NCBI RefSeq assembly: GCF_000800015.1
Contig: NZ_JUGR01000001.1
Span: forward strand, 2,418,001-2,482,000
DNA: 64,000 nucleotides
Origin: Terriglobus sp. TAA 43
Lineage (GTDB): Bacteria > Acidobacteriota > Terriglobia > Terriglobales > Acidobacteriaceae
Reading direction: 5' to 3'
This document shows, in pieces, positions 25,102 to 33,300 of the stretch. The position numbers and the translations under genes are program-made. The notes beneath the pieces are model-generated. The model saw nothing but the letters and a program-made list of their open reading frames with translations. It did not search any database and was not told the origin of the DNA. How positions within the stretch are numbered: position 1 is the stretch's first letter; every line of letters starts with the position of its first letter.

Positions 25102-25121
25102 CCGCTCTCCTTACCGTACTC

Positions 25122-25985
25122 TTACATAACAAACTTAGACGCCGCTTCAACTTCCGCAAAAGCCCCCGGCACCACAATTCTTCCTACCTTTCCCCAATTC
25201 GGGAAAGGATTTCGCGAGCTCTCACGAAACGAGGTAATCAACTCCCGCACACGCGAACGTCGCTTCAGCATGGCCTCCATCAGCGATTCCAACTCTGATG
25301 GATCGCCGTACCACTCCGGTGGCACCACCTCTGCAATGGCCCACAGCGTCTCCGCCTGCATCTCTTCCACACGCGTGATCCAGGGCTCAAAACTATCCCA
25401 ACCTGTCACCCACTCATACACACAGTTACGCATGTACACACCGCGCAACGGCGAGTCAGGAAATTTCCACTCCGTCGCATGGAAGCAATACCCCTGGTCA
25501 ATAAACACCGCGCGATACTTTCGCTCTCTAGGCTTCCGCGTAAATACCGCCTGACGCCCGTTGCTATTGCCAGTCCATTTATCAATGCACAGCATCCCCG
25601 CGAACTCGGAAAGATTCCGAAGTTCCGGCAATAACTCTTCCGGCAGGTAGTCCACCACCTGCCCCGGCATCAATCCACCCACAAACTGCGAACCGAACGC
25701 CAACCCCTCCGAACATGCCGTACGCTCACCGCGGCCAGCATCCACCCACATCTCGGGCGAGTTCCGAATCAGCCATCCACTCACATCCACCGCGTCTGAC
25801 AGAGGGACCGTCAATCCGACCGCCTCAGCCATGCGCGTCGCAATCAACTCATTCGCCAACACGCGCTCGCCCTGCGGATTATTGCGAAACTTCACCACCC
25901 ACAGGTTGCCGTCTGCACCCAGCATCAACTGGCTCTGCGCACCGCCTCGCATCCTGCGAATCGCCTGTACTGCCTGCACCGCCAA
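25122..25985 (-). CDS. HipA-like protein kinase
   Basis: A 287-residue protein of the stand-alone HipA-like kinase family. TTG at 25985 has GAGGTGA upstream. Kinase residues are visible: Lys in LWVVKFRNNPQ, the ANELIATRMAEAVGL helix, catalytic-loop-like CIDKWTGNSNGRQAVF (Asp and Asn), and the metal-binding VFIDQGYCF. Unlike HipA toxins it lacks the N-terminal HipA-N domain, and no HipB-type DNA-binding antitoxin lies nearby. It lies between the terminase and DUF3037 genes. Substrate unknown; phosphorylation of a host or phage protein is an inference. Confidence 0.8.
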   Translation of the reverse strand: MAVQAVQAIRRMRGGAQSQLMLGADGNLWVVKFRNNPQGERVLANELIATRMAEAVGLTVPLSDAVDVSGWLIRNSPEMWVDAGRGERTACSEGLAFGSQFVGGLMPGQVVDYLPEELLPELRNLSEFAGMLCIDKWTGNSNGRQAVFTRKPRERKYRAVFIDQGYCFHATEWKFPDSPLRGVYMRNCVYEWVTGWDSFEPWITRVEEMQAETLWAIAEVVPPEWYGDPSELESLMEAMLKRRSRVRELITSFRESSRNPFPNWGKVGRIVVPGAFAEVEAASKFVM

Positions 25986-26022
25986 CGAATCACCTCAACC
26001 GGAAGCATACTAGAGCCAACGC

Positions 26023-27459
26023 CTAAGCTATCCTCGCGCGTACAGCCTGCGCAATTGCCATACTCATCACCAGGTCATCATGACAGCCGACCGCAGCCGC
26101 AGGCCGCCCGCGTTCATCCACAACAAAGCTCCGCATCTCCGCCAACAGCCGCTCACCTTGGAACAACGACCGAGAAGAAGACAACAACACCGCCAACGCG
26201 CTCAACATCCGCGGTCGCGAAGCAACATCCGTCAACCACCCCGGCAACCCATCGCGATCCACAAACACATTCGCGCCACGTTCCTGCTCCAGATAAGCCA
26301 GCACCGCAGCCCCATGATTGTTCCGTTCCACTACGAGCATCGCGCCGTTATACTCATGCGCAATCTCCGCTGCCGCCTTGGCCAGATCACGCGGAGACAT
26401 CTTCATCTGCAACTCCGCGCACTGCATTCCTGTGGCAATATCCACTACCTGCACTGCGCTATAGTCGCCTCCACTGCCACCGCCTGCGACATCCACCGCA
26501 GCAATATACCTGCGACCAGGCACCGCAGGCAGCCATACCTGCAGTGCTCCGTTGCGGCGCACATCCATCGGCGCATTCATATCCTTCGCGCAAGCAGCCA
26601 ATGCATCCCGATCGAAGAAGCAATCACCACTCTCGCGGAAGCAGCTAACAGCGTCCTCTGCGAACTCCTGCACACGCATCGCACCAAATCGACGCGCGAG
26701 CTCACGGCGAAACCCAACCTGCTCCGCCGTGAGCCCTTCGCGCTGCACCAGCACCTCTTCCTCCTCCGTGAAGTCCGCAACCCGCGCACCCACATACGCC
26801 GGCTCATACCACCACGGAAAGAAGTGCCGCACCATCCCGCTCGTCTCCGCCTGCTGCCACTGCTCATAGAAGCAGCCATACGCACCATTCGGAGTACTCT
26901 CTAACACCAGCTCACCGCCCGGCGCCAACGCCGCACGCAGCCCCGCCAATGTTTCCGACGAATCGCCCTGCCATCGCGCCATCTCGCTACAGTGCAGATT
27001 GGTCACACTCAACCCGCGTCCCGCATTCGGCTCCCCTGCACTCGCCACACGAAACTCAGAATCCATCGCGGGGAACGTCATCTGTCGCGCATTCGCACGA
27101 CCACGTTTTCCAATACCCGACTGCAACGGAGTGGGCAGGTTCTCCCACATCCGCTGCACCATCGCAAAGAGGGCTTCCGCACTCTCCTGCGTATTCGCCA
27201 CCATCAACGTCGTTGTCCCCGGAATGAACAACGTTTTCAGCAGAAACCGTCCTGCGATCCAGGTACTCATCCCCATCTGCCGCGCCTTCAGCACAATGTT
27301 TTCCGCATCACGCCGCGCTTCATATCTACGTTGCGCAACATTGGCTCGTAGTGGTTTCAGCAGACCAGAACGATCCCGCACGCACAGCATGTGCTCTGCA
27401 AGGAAGAGCGTGCCCTTTGGCTGTTGCAGCAACGAAGCAAATTCACTCCACTGATCCAT
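26023..27459 (-). CDS. Terminase large subunit
   Basis: A 478-residue packaging motor ATPase/nuclease. The Walker-A-like motif is VLKARQMGMSTWIAG, a variant with no lysine before Ser/Thr; the Walker-B-like region is LHCSEMARW. The coupling motif region is LVLESTPNGAYGCFYEQW. The nuclease domain shows AAVDVAGGGSGGDYSAV, LVVERNNHGAAVL and VGCHDDLVMSMAIA (acidic triad). GGAG lies upstream of the ATG. It follows the fibre-like genes and precedes the kinase module. No clear small subunit is adjacent, though the 127-aa gene at 31798 is a candidate. Confidence 0.9.
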   Translation of the reverse strand: MDQWSEFASLLQQPKGTLFLAEHMLCVRDRSGLLKPLRANVAQRRYEARRDAENIVLKARQMGMSTWIAGRFLLKTLFIPGTTTLMVANTQESAEALFAMVQRMWENLPTPLQSGIGKRGRANARQMTFPAMDSEFRVASAGEPNAGRGLSVTNLHCSEMARWQGDSSETLAGLRAALAPGGELVLESTPNGAYGCFYEQWQQAETSGMVRHFFPWWYEPAYVGARVADFTEEEEVLVQREGLTAEQVGFRRELARRFGAMRVQEFAEDAVSCFRESGDCFFDRDALAACAKDMNAPMDVRRNGALQVWLPAVPGRRYIAAVDVAGGGSGGDYSAVQVVDIATGMQCAELQMKMSPRDLAKAAAEIAHEYNGAMLVVERNNHGAAVLAYLEQERGANVFVDRDGLPGWLTDVASRPRMLSALAVLLSSSRSLFQGERLLAEMRSFVVDERGRPAAAVGCHDDLVMSMAIAQAVRARIA

Positions 27460-27480
27460 GCTTCGATCTCCGGAACCGAC

Positions 27481-28527
27481 TCAGAAAGCGCTCAATGCAG
27501 CGCGCGACCACGTATTCGCCGCGCGGCACACATACAGATAGCTCGCGTCCCACGCCACGGTGCCCGTTGTACAAGTCGCACTGGACGACGCCGGCGTGTA
27601 CAGAGGTGCGTTGAATCCGCCCGACGTTGCACTGCTGTTCACGACTTCGTTAAACATCGCTGAAACAGGCGCAATGCCGTTACGTGTAACGGTCAGCCAC
27701 GAATTCGCACTACTGTTCGCATCGTTCACCATGCGGAACATCAGCGTGTTGGTGCCTGCGAGCGCATCCCACAATTTGGCATTCGCTGCGCCACCCGATG
27801 TCTCCCACCCAATCTGTCCACCGCCAGCAGCAGACGCAAGAAACTGAAAGGTCGTCGGACAGGTCACAGACGCTCCGAGCTGCAATCCTGCGCACAACAC
27901 GGATCCCCCACTCAAACCGGCCTTGCCAGATGCCTGGATTGTTGTGAACGATCCGGTGCTTTGCGCCGTAGCACCAATCGACGTTCCGTTGATCGAACCC
28001 CCTGTAATCGCCACGGCAGAACTTACCGCAGGAACGGAAGCCACCGCAGACCACGCGCCCGTGGAAGGATCGCAATAGTAGTACTGAGATTGGGTGCCCG
28101 AGCAAACCAGCGCACGTCCCTGCGTCGCTGTCGCCGCCACAATCTGGCCCAACGCATTCGTCGCAGCGATTCCAGCGGTCGTCGGAACACTTGCTCCATT
28201 CACTCCCGTGACAGTGGAAGTTGCAACGCCTGCCGCCTTCGTCACATCTCCTGTAATTGCGGACATGCGTGCTGCTGGCAATGTCCCACTCGAGATGTTT
28301 GCAGCATTGGTAGTGTCAGTCGTAGCAGAAGCAGCAAACGCGACTCCATTGGTCTTGGTGCAGGTCGCCACACCATTGCTTGCTACGCTGCAATCGCCAC
28401 TCATCAGCGGCGCCACACCAGTTGTCTGTCCATGGACTCCGGCGGCGAACAGTCCCGCAAATAAAAGAGGCAGCCATTTGGCTGCCCCTCTCACCGTGTT
28501 GCGTGTATCGATATTTCGTTTACTCAT
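27481..28527 (-). CDS. Fibre-like protein with signal peptide (348 aa)
   Basis: A 348-residue, Ser/Thr/Ala/Gly-rich protein. The N-terminus has a Sec-type signal (KWLPLLFAGLFAAGVHGQ). The body has tail-fibre-like units (NISSGTLPAARMSAITGDVT, GVATSTVTGVNGASV) and a CDPSTGAWSAVAS-type stretch, then a beta-rich C-terminus ending in WDASYLYVCRAANTWSRA. Its ATG overlaps the stop of the larger fibre gene by eight bases, so translation is coupled. A terminator-like hairpin lies within its signal-peptide codons. A structural tail fibre is not expected to be exported, so its role (surface adhesin versus fibre) is unresolved. Confidence 0.6.
   Translation of the reverse strand: MSKRNIDTRNTVRGAAKWLPLLFAGLFAAGVHGQTTGVAPLMSGDCSVASNGVATCTKTNGVAFAASATTDTTNAANISSGTLPAARMSAITGDVTKAAGVATSTVTGVNGASVPTTAGIAATNALGQIVAATATQGRALVCSGTQSQYYYCDPSTGAWSAVASVPAVSSAVAITGGSINGTSIGATAQSTGSFTTIQASGKAGLSGGSVLCAGLQLGASVTCPTTFQFLASAAGGGQIGWETSGGAANAKLWDALAGTNTLMFRMVNDANSSANSWLTVTRNGIAPVSAMFNEVVNSSATSGGFNAPLYTPASSSATCTTGTVAWDASYLYVCRAANTWSRAALSAF
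28461..28494 (-). terminator. Terminator-like hairpin within signal-peptide codons
   Basis: On the minus strand GAGGGGCAGCC pairs with GGCTGCCTC-type bases around AAAT and is followed by TTTTATT. It lies inside the first 25 codons of the 348-aa gene, after the stop of the large fibre gene, so it would act as an attenuator. Confidence 0.55.
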
Positions 28528-31500
28528 TAATCGCTCCAGGATTCAAAAGCGTGACCCCATCGGTATCCACTACCAGTTGTTGCACAAGATACTTACCTGC
28601 CTGGGTATAACCTGCTGCGCCGCTCGTGCCGTTGGTCACAAACCCTCCATGCACTTGCGATGACCACGCCACCGTATATCCCGGGGTACTACCCACTTGG
28701 AAGATCAGCGTTATGCGTTGCCCCGCCGTTAAACCAGTGAACGTCTCGTTCGTCACGTTTCCTGTCAACGGCATGTGAAACGTTGCATTAGCGCAAGTCA
28801 CAGCGAAGGTCGGATTTGCACTATAGGACACGTTGCTCGCACAAATACCCGCATTTGCCGGCAAACGTGCAGGATCCAGCGTTCCACTCGTCAAATCACT
28901 TGCGCTACCACTCGTCGCCACATTCGCCAGCACCGAGCTGGAGGCCATTGGTCCCAAGGTCACGCCACCCACATCAGAAGCGGTCGCTGTTTGCATGCCA
29001 TTGATGCGCGAAACATTCAGTGTCGTCGCGTTAATCGTTCCTGCAGTCAGACCCGTCGGGGAGATGACATACGGTGTCCCACGCATCGAGAACGTTAGCG
29101 TCGAAGTCGACGGTGAATAGTTCACCGTATCCGCACCAGCGCTGCTCTGCAGGTTCAGCAAACTAAAGGTGGAGTTCCAGTTCGCACATCCATGCGAATT
29201 GCAACGCACATGAATAGCGGATGTCTCGCCCGCCTGCATGTCTAATGCATCAGTCCAAACGCCTTTCACCTGCAACGCAGCCTGCGGAGGTATGTGTGTT
29301 CCTCCACTGCCGTAGTACTGGTTTGCATTCGCACTGTTATTTACCATCCATCCGGTAACACCCGCGCCCACGACTCCATCGAACTGAATACCAGCGTGCT
29401 GTTCCAACATGCCACGCGGCATGTACTGTGTGACGAAAGAGACGTCGCTATTCTCACGCAACTGGAAAAAGTGCGGTTGCTCCACGGGATCGCCCGCCGC
29501 CCACGCTACCGTATTCGGTGCAAGAACAAACGTCCCATCCACCGTGTTCGTCGACGCGTTCATCACGCTCAGCACTTCCGCCATCGGATAAAGAACATAG
29601 CCACCATTCTGGTAGCTCGCAGTACCTCCGGAACTCGTCGCGTTGGGTCCCGTCTGTGCATAAGTAAACTGATTCGCTGCTGTCGACGTAATCGCAAACG
29701 TGCCATTGAAACTCGCATCGGTCGCGCCCGCAATGGTGAGCTTCAGACTGTTCAAGTCAGCGGGAAAAGCCGATGCAATGGTCGCGGTCACGACATTGCC
29801 ACTTCTCTGCAACGATGTGATTGTCGAAGTGATATTTGCAAAAGCGCTTGGCCCCTGTTGCTTGCCCAGGTTGGGGGTCGCAAGCGACGAATAGAGAAGC
29901 ATCGTCGGTGTGATCGAACCAATCACCGGGAACAACTGTCGTATCGTGCCCGCCGTATCTGCAGTCTGCTCGATGCCGTAACCACAAAGGCCACCGATTG
30001 CAATCGTCGCTCCGGCAAACTTCGGCTTATTCAGCGTGAGCTGGATGTGGCTACCATCCATCACCGTATACGGCGCCATCTCAAAGCCGTCGGCACTTGC
30101 CGTCCCAAGAGGATCCACAACGCAGGCAATGCCTGACCCCGCAGGCGCATTTGCAGTGTTGGTCGAATATCCTGTGCTCACACCGCTCGTAACGATAGGA
30201 AGCGTCACCGTCCCAGGAGCCATGTTATTGCTCTGCGAAAGCGCCGCCGATGCTGTCGTGAAGAAGGTGCTCAGTGCAAACGATGTCCCACTGAACTGCA
30301 CTGAGGAATGTACGGTATTCGAACCCTGTCCCACAATCAGTCCTGCAGACAGTGTCTTCGATGGCGCCTTATCAATCAGATATCGTCCGTCACCCTGTGT
30401 CCCGCCGCCCGTAGTAGCCGTTGTCGTCAACTGCGTCGAACCGCTTGTGCATCCAGTGGCACACGTGCCTGTAAACACGCTCGTGTCTTCCGAAATCTGG
30501 ACGTCGTAAGGATGCGATCCTTCATCACCATCATCACGAACGCCACCGGAGTTGTAGAGATACTGTGAACCCATAAGGCAGTCGCCCACGCCGTAGCAGC
30601 GTTGTTCGCGGCTCTCCAGCACATGCTGCCCCTGCGTATTGTTCCTTCCCTGGATGCTCACCGCACCGTATGTCGTCTTGAAATACGGCGTAACGGTAGA
30701 ACCTTGCAGAAAGGTATTGTTGCCACCGGCGAGAGCATTCGCCGTGATCGAAAGAGCGAACTGATTCGCCAGGTTGAAACCGTTTACCTTTCGAGCAGAC
30801 GCGCCCATCGTCCACGTGGTGTTCAGGCTATGTCCATAGCCACCGCGGGCATTCAGTGTGTACTCGTCGTTGTTATTCAAACGTTGATCGATGACGCGAC
30901 CGCCGTCACGTGTCACCGTCGCTGGCTCAGTGCCGCTATACGACGGATCAGCCACCACGGTGCATGATGTTGAGCAATCGCTGCTTGCAAACGCGTTTGC
31001 AATACCATCAGAAGCACCCTGCGTCTGGTACGACTTCGCATAGACGCTTCCATTGAGCAGATTCACTCGCAGTTGGGTTCCCGCAGGCTGTGTCACCGTC
31101 TGCGTCGCCTGCGGTATAAGCGACACTTTCTGTGCCATCCCCGCCTGCAGGCCAGTTGTTGTCGCGTCCACATAACTCTTCGTCGCGGCCTGCAATCCTG
31201 AAGTCGGATCGCCCGGCAGCACCAAAGCACCGGTCATCGTATCGCCGGTCTTCTGGACGTAGGGCGAAGCATCCTCTGGCACAGCGCCAGTAAGCGCTGC
31301 ACGCGCAATCGCCTGGTCCACATATTGCCTTGACACCGTCTGCATCGCCACGCTGGTCGGCAGCACTGTGTTGCGCACAGCAGTCAACTTAACCGGCGAA
31401 CTATTCACCGGCACCACCCAGTACTCACGGCTCGTCGAGCCATCGTTCAGGTGATACACCACGGTGTAATAGGTGCCTGCCGGAGTCGCCGATACGTTCG

Positions 31501-31780
31501 GTGCCAGCGACACAGTCAACACACCACCCGCACTCAACGTCACGGACGTGCTTCCCTTCGGCACACTCTGCCCTGAGGCAGTTGTGAACGCGGGCCAACT
31601 CACCAGCACCGTTCCCGAAGCCGGAGTTCCATCTGCCTGATACACCGTGTCGCTCACCGTCGTCGTAGCCACCTGCGCCAACGCTCGATGCTCAACTCCC
31701 AGCGCCAACACCAGCCACAGCAGTACCCACGTAGGCGGCCATCCGGCCCGCCACAGGCTTCCGCTTGATCTCTCGCGCAT
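28520..31780 (-). CDS. Large fibre-like protein with signal peptide (1086 aa)
   Basis: A 1086-residue protein starting at ATG 31780, 18 bases after the preceding stop; a frame to 31837 overlaps that gene. After a Sec signal (VLLWLVLALGVEHRALAQ) come beta domains (SDTVYQADGTPASGTVLVSW), the SVAMQTVSRQYVDQAIARA motif, ATKSYVDATTTG units, a long beta-rich body with repeated Ser/Thr/Gly/Asn, and a C-terminal GTLDPARLPANAG-type fibre end that folds into a beta cap. The motif set is typical of phage fibre/appendage proteins and of an acidobacterial secreted family. It may recognise a host glycan, but no catalytic motif is evident. Confidence 0.65.
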   Translation of the reverse strand: MRERSSGSLWRAGWPPTWVLLWLVLALGVEHRALAQVATTTVSDTVYQADGTPASGTVLVSWPAFTTASGQSVPKGSTSVTLSAGGVLTVSLAPNVSATPAGTYYTVVYHLNDGSTSREYWVVPVNSSPVKLTAVRNTVLPTSVAMQTVSRQYVDQAIARAALTGAVPEDASPYVQKTGDTMTGALVLPGDPTSGLQAATKSYVDATTTGLQAGMAQKVSLIPQATQTVTQPAGTQLRVNLLNGSVYAKSYQTQGASDGIANAFASSDCSTSCTVVADPSYSGTEPATVTRDGGRVIDQRLNNNDEYTLNARGGYGHSLNTTWTMGASARKVNGFNLANQFALSITANALAGGNNTFLQGSTVTPYFKTTYGAVSIQGRNNTQGQHVLESREQRCYGVGDCLMGSQYLYNSGGVRDDGDEGSHPYDVQISEDTSVFTGTCATGCTSGSTQLTTTATTGGGTQGDGRYLIDKAPSKTLSAGLIVGQGSNTVHSSVQFSGTSFALSTFFTTASAALSQSNNMAPGTVTLPIVTSGVSTGYSTNTANAPAGSGIACVVDPLGTASADGFEMAPYTVMDGSHIQLTLNKPKFAGATIAIGGLCGYGIEQTADTAGTIRQLFPVIGSITPTMLLYSSLATPNLGKQQGPSAFANITSTITSLQRSGNVVTATIASAFPADLNSLKLTIAGATDASFNGTFAITSTAANQFTYAQTGPNATSSGGTASYQNGGYVLYPMAEVLSVMNASTNTVDGTFVLAPNTVAWAAGDPVEQPHFFQLRENSDVSFVTQYMPRGMLEQHAGIQFDGVVGAGVTGWMVNNSANANQYYGSGGTHIPPQAALQVKGVWTDALDMQAGETSAIHVRCNSHGCANWNSTFSLLNLQSSAGADTVNYSPSTSTLTFSMRGTPYVISPTGLTAGTINATTLNVSRINGMQTATASDVGGVTLGPMASSSVLANVATSGSASDLTSGTLDPARLPANAGICASNVSYSANPTFAVTCANATFHMPLTGNVTNETFTGLTAGQRITLIFQVGSTPGYTVAWSSQVHGGFVTNGTSGAAGYTQAGKYLVQQLVVDTDGVTLLNPGAINE

Positions 31781-31797
31781 TCTCACTCTTAGTCTCC

Positions 31798-32181
31798 TCA
31801 ACAATCCCGCTTCAATTCCGTCTCGCGGGCCTCCCACGCTCGGAAGCCCGCCAACATCTTTCGCGCAAACCCTGTCGTCCGCTTACTCCCGGACTGTTCC
31901 GCCCCACCCGTCTCCAGGGCCATCTGCATCAGCAGCTTCAACGACGCCAGATCGCCATCTTGAATCGTCCGTGTCAGCAGCATCGTGCAAATCTGTGGAA
32001 GCGCATCCGCTATCTCGCGCCGAACAAATTTTTGACAACCACTTGGTCTCGGCGCTCGCCGCACTGCAACGATTTCCTTCACCGACGTCACAGAGTCCGA
32101 CTCGGCTGCTTCTGTTTTTCTGCGGACACGACTGCACACCGGTCGCACACTCTTGCCGTTTGCTCTCTTTACCTTCGCCAC
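31798..32181 (-). CDS. Hypothetical protein, candidate small terminase subunit (127 aa)
   Basis: A 127-residue basic protein. GTG at 32181 is taken because the frame beyond it enters the upstream terminator. The N-terminal half is Lys/Arg-rich (VKRANGKSVRPVCSRVRRKTE), the second half helical (FVRREIADALPQICTMLLTRTIQ, DLASLKLLMQMALETGG) with a basic tail. A nucleic-acid-binding role is plausible, and small size plus location in a packaging locus fits a small terminase, but the fibre genes separate it from the large subunit. No motif recognised. Confidence 0.4.
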   Translation of the reverse strand: MAKVKRANGKSVRPVCSRVRRKTEAAESDSVTSVKEIVAVRRAPRPSGCQKFVRREIADALPQICTMLLTRTIQDGDLASLKLLMQMALETGGAEQSGSKRTTGFARKMLAGFRAWEARETELKRDC

Positions 32182-32209
32182 GCTCTCACCAACATCGGGG
32201 AGCCACCAC

Positions 32210-32245
32210 AAAACAAAACACGGAGAACGCAAGCGTTCTCCGTGT
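32210..32245 (-). terminator. Intrinsic terminator after the sigma-like regulator
   Basis: ACACGGAGAACGC and GCGTTCTCCGTGT form a perfect 13-bp stem with a 2-base spacer; on the minus strand it is followed by TTTTGTTTTG. It lies between the regulator stop (32335) and the 127-aa gene. Confidence 0.85.
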
Positions 32246-32334
32246 CCATTACCGCCAGATTTTGACGAGTGTCTCGCAGTGGCTCGGCCCCCGCTTTCTT
32301 TCTCGCCTATTCAGAATAACAATTGGCACGGAAA

Positions 32335-32973
32335 TTACATGCCAACAAATTTTGGCTCGCAACTCTCGTCAGGAGAGTGACTTACCAGCTTCACCGTAGC
32401 CTCGCCCTCTTGACAAGGATCAGAGGCAATTCTTTCCAACAGCTTTTTCCGCAGGAAGATTGAGGTCAGTTCATCCAGCGCCTGGAAGTAACGCCGCTGC
32501 ACCGAACGAAGACTCAAACGGAACATCGACGCCGCTTCTTCCAACGTGTACTCCTGCACGCCGATTCGAAGGATCAACCGCTGCTGTTCCGGCTCCAGCT
32601 CTGCAATGCAGCGATCCACGTCATGGACAAAGATCACCACGTCGTCGAACGCATGCACCCGATAGCTCGTCACCTTGCCACGAAACATCTCGCGACCCAG
32701 CAACGAAGGCACACGCCCGCTCTCCATCGACAGCACACCGTAGCGTCGAAGCATCGCCTCGGTGTACGACCGGTAGAAAGCCGTGCCCGGTGCCAACAGT
32801 TTGCGGAACACAGGAGCTGCGCGCTCCTCCTCCGTCTGCTGCGCCACTGGAGCCGGAGCCACCGCATGCGCAAGAGCCCCGTCCGTCGCCCAAACATGCG
32901 TGAGAACGTTCTGCTGTTCGTCCGCGCCAACACCCATCGACTGCCTCTTGCTTGGCATCTGCAGAAGCTTCAT
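32335..32973 (-). CDS. Sigma-70 region-4-like transcription regulator
   Basis: A 212-residue protein. ATG at 32973 has AAGGGGG upstream and overlaps the stop of the zinc-finger-like gene (ATGA). The C-terminal part matches the helix-turn-helix of sigma region 4 (LEPEQQRLILRIGVQEYTLE then AASMFRLSLRSVQRRYFQAL), preceded by a helical region (DVVIFVHDVDRCIAEL) that could be a partial region 2. The N-terminal 90 residues are unassigned. Located at the head of the phage-like block, it is a natural candidate to activate the downstream genes, as phage late regulators do. Whether it replaces a sigma factor or modulates one is not shown. Confidence 0.7.
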   Translation of the reverse strand: MKLLQMPSKRQSMGVGADEQQNVLTHVWATDGALAHAVAPAPVAQQTEEERAAPVFRKLLAPGTAFYRSYTEAMLRRYGVLSMESGRVPSLLGREMFRGKVTSYRVHAFDDVVIFVHDVDRCIAELEPEQQRLILRIGVQEYTLEEAASMFRLSLRSVQRRYFQALDELTSIFLRKKLLERIASDPCQEGEATVKLVSHSPDESCEPKFVGM

Positions 32974-33170
32974 GCTGCACCCCCTTGTTTGTTTGTCTGC
33001 ACCATTCGCGAGGCCCGGCACGGCCGTCCCGGACGCAGCTTTCGCCGCGCTGGAAGTTCGGCCATTCGGGGGGTGCAATGCCGGCAGTAGACGCCTGCAG
33101 CCACTCCAGTGCGGACCCAAAGTCCTCCGCACCCCTCACACACCTTCAAGTCCCTGCGCAAGTAATTCAT
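32970..33170 (-). CDS. Small zinc-ribbon-like protein (66 aa)
   Basis: A 66-residue protein with two CxxC pairs (CEGC at about residues 11-14 and CRHC at 29-32), a spacing suited to a zinc ribbon, then a basic tail (RRKLRPGRPCRASR). Its stop overlaps the start of the sigma-like regulator and its start overlaps the stop of the 42-aa gene, so all three are translationally coupled. DNA or RNA polymerase binding is an inference from the ribbon and neighbour; no named family is recognised. Confidence 0.6.
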   Translation of the reverse strand: MNYLRRDLKVCEGCGGLWVRTGVAAGVYCRHCTPRMAELPARRKLRPGRPCRASRMVQTNKQGGAA

Positions 33171-33295
33171 GCTTCTGTCTCACCTTCATCACCGGTACCC
33201 GCCTCGTTTCTCCAAGGTCGATCTCCGGTCTGTTGTGCCGCGAATGTGGCTGGCTCTCCGGCCAGTCGGCCACCTTCGCAACGGGTTGTCGTCAT
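33167..33295 (-). CDS. Leader micro-protein (42 aa)
   Basis: A 42-residue polar protein. The ATG at 33295 lies five bases after the structured leader element (33301-33349); GGGAGA inside that element could be its ribosome-binding site. It ends in TGA overlapping the ATG of the zinc-ribbon gene. Without that overlap it would not be called. Acidic C-terminus, no motif. It may act mainly as a translated leader. Confidence 0.4.
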   Translation of the reverse strand: MTTTRCEGGRLAGEPATFAAQQTGDRPWRNEAGTGDEGETEA

Positions 33296-33300
33296 ACAGA

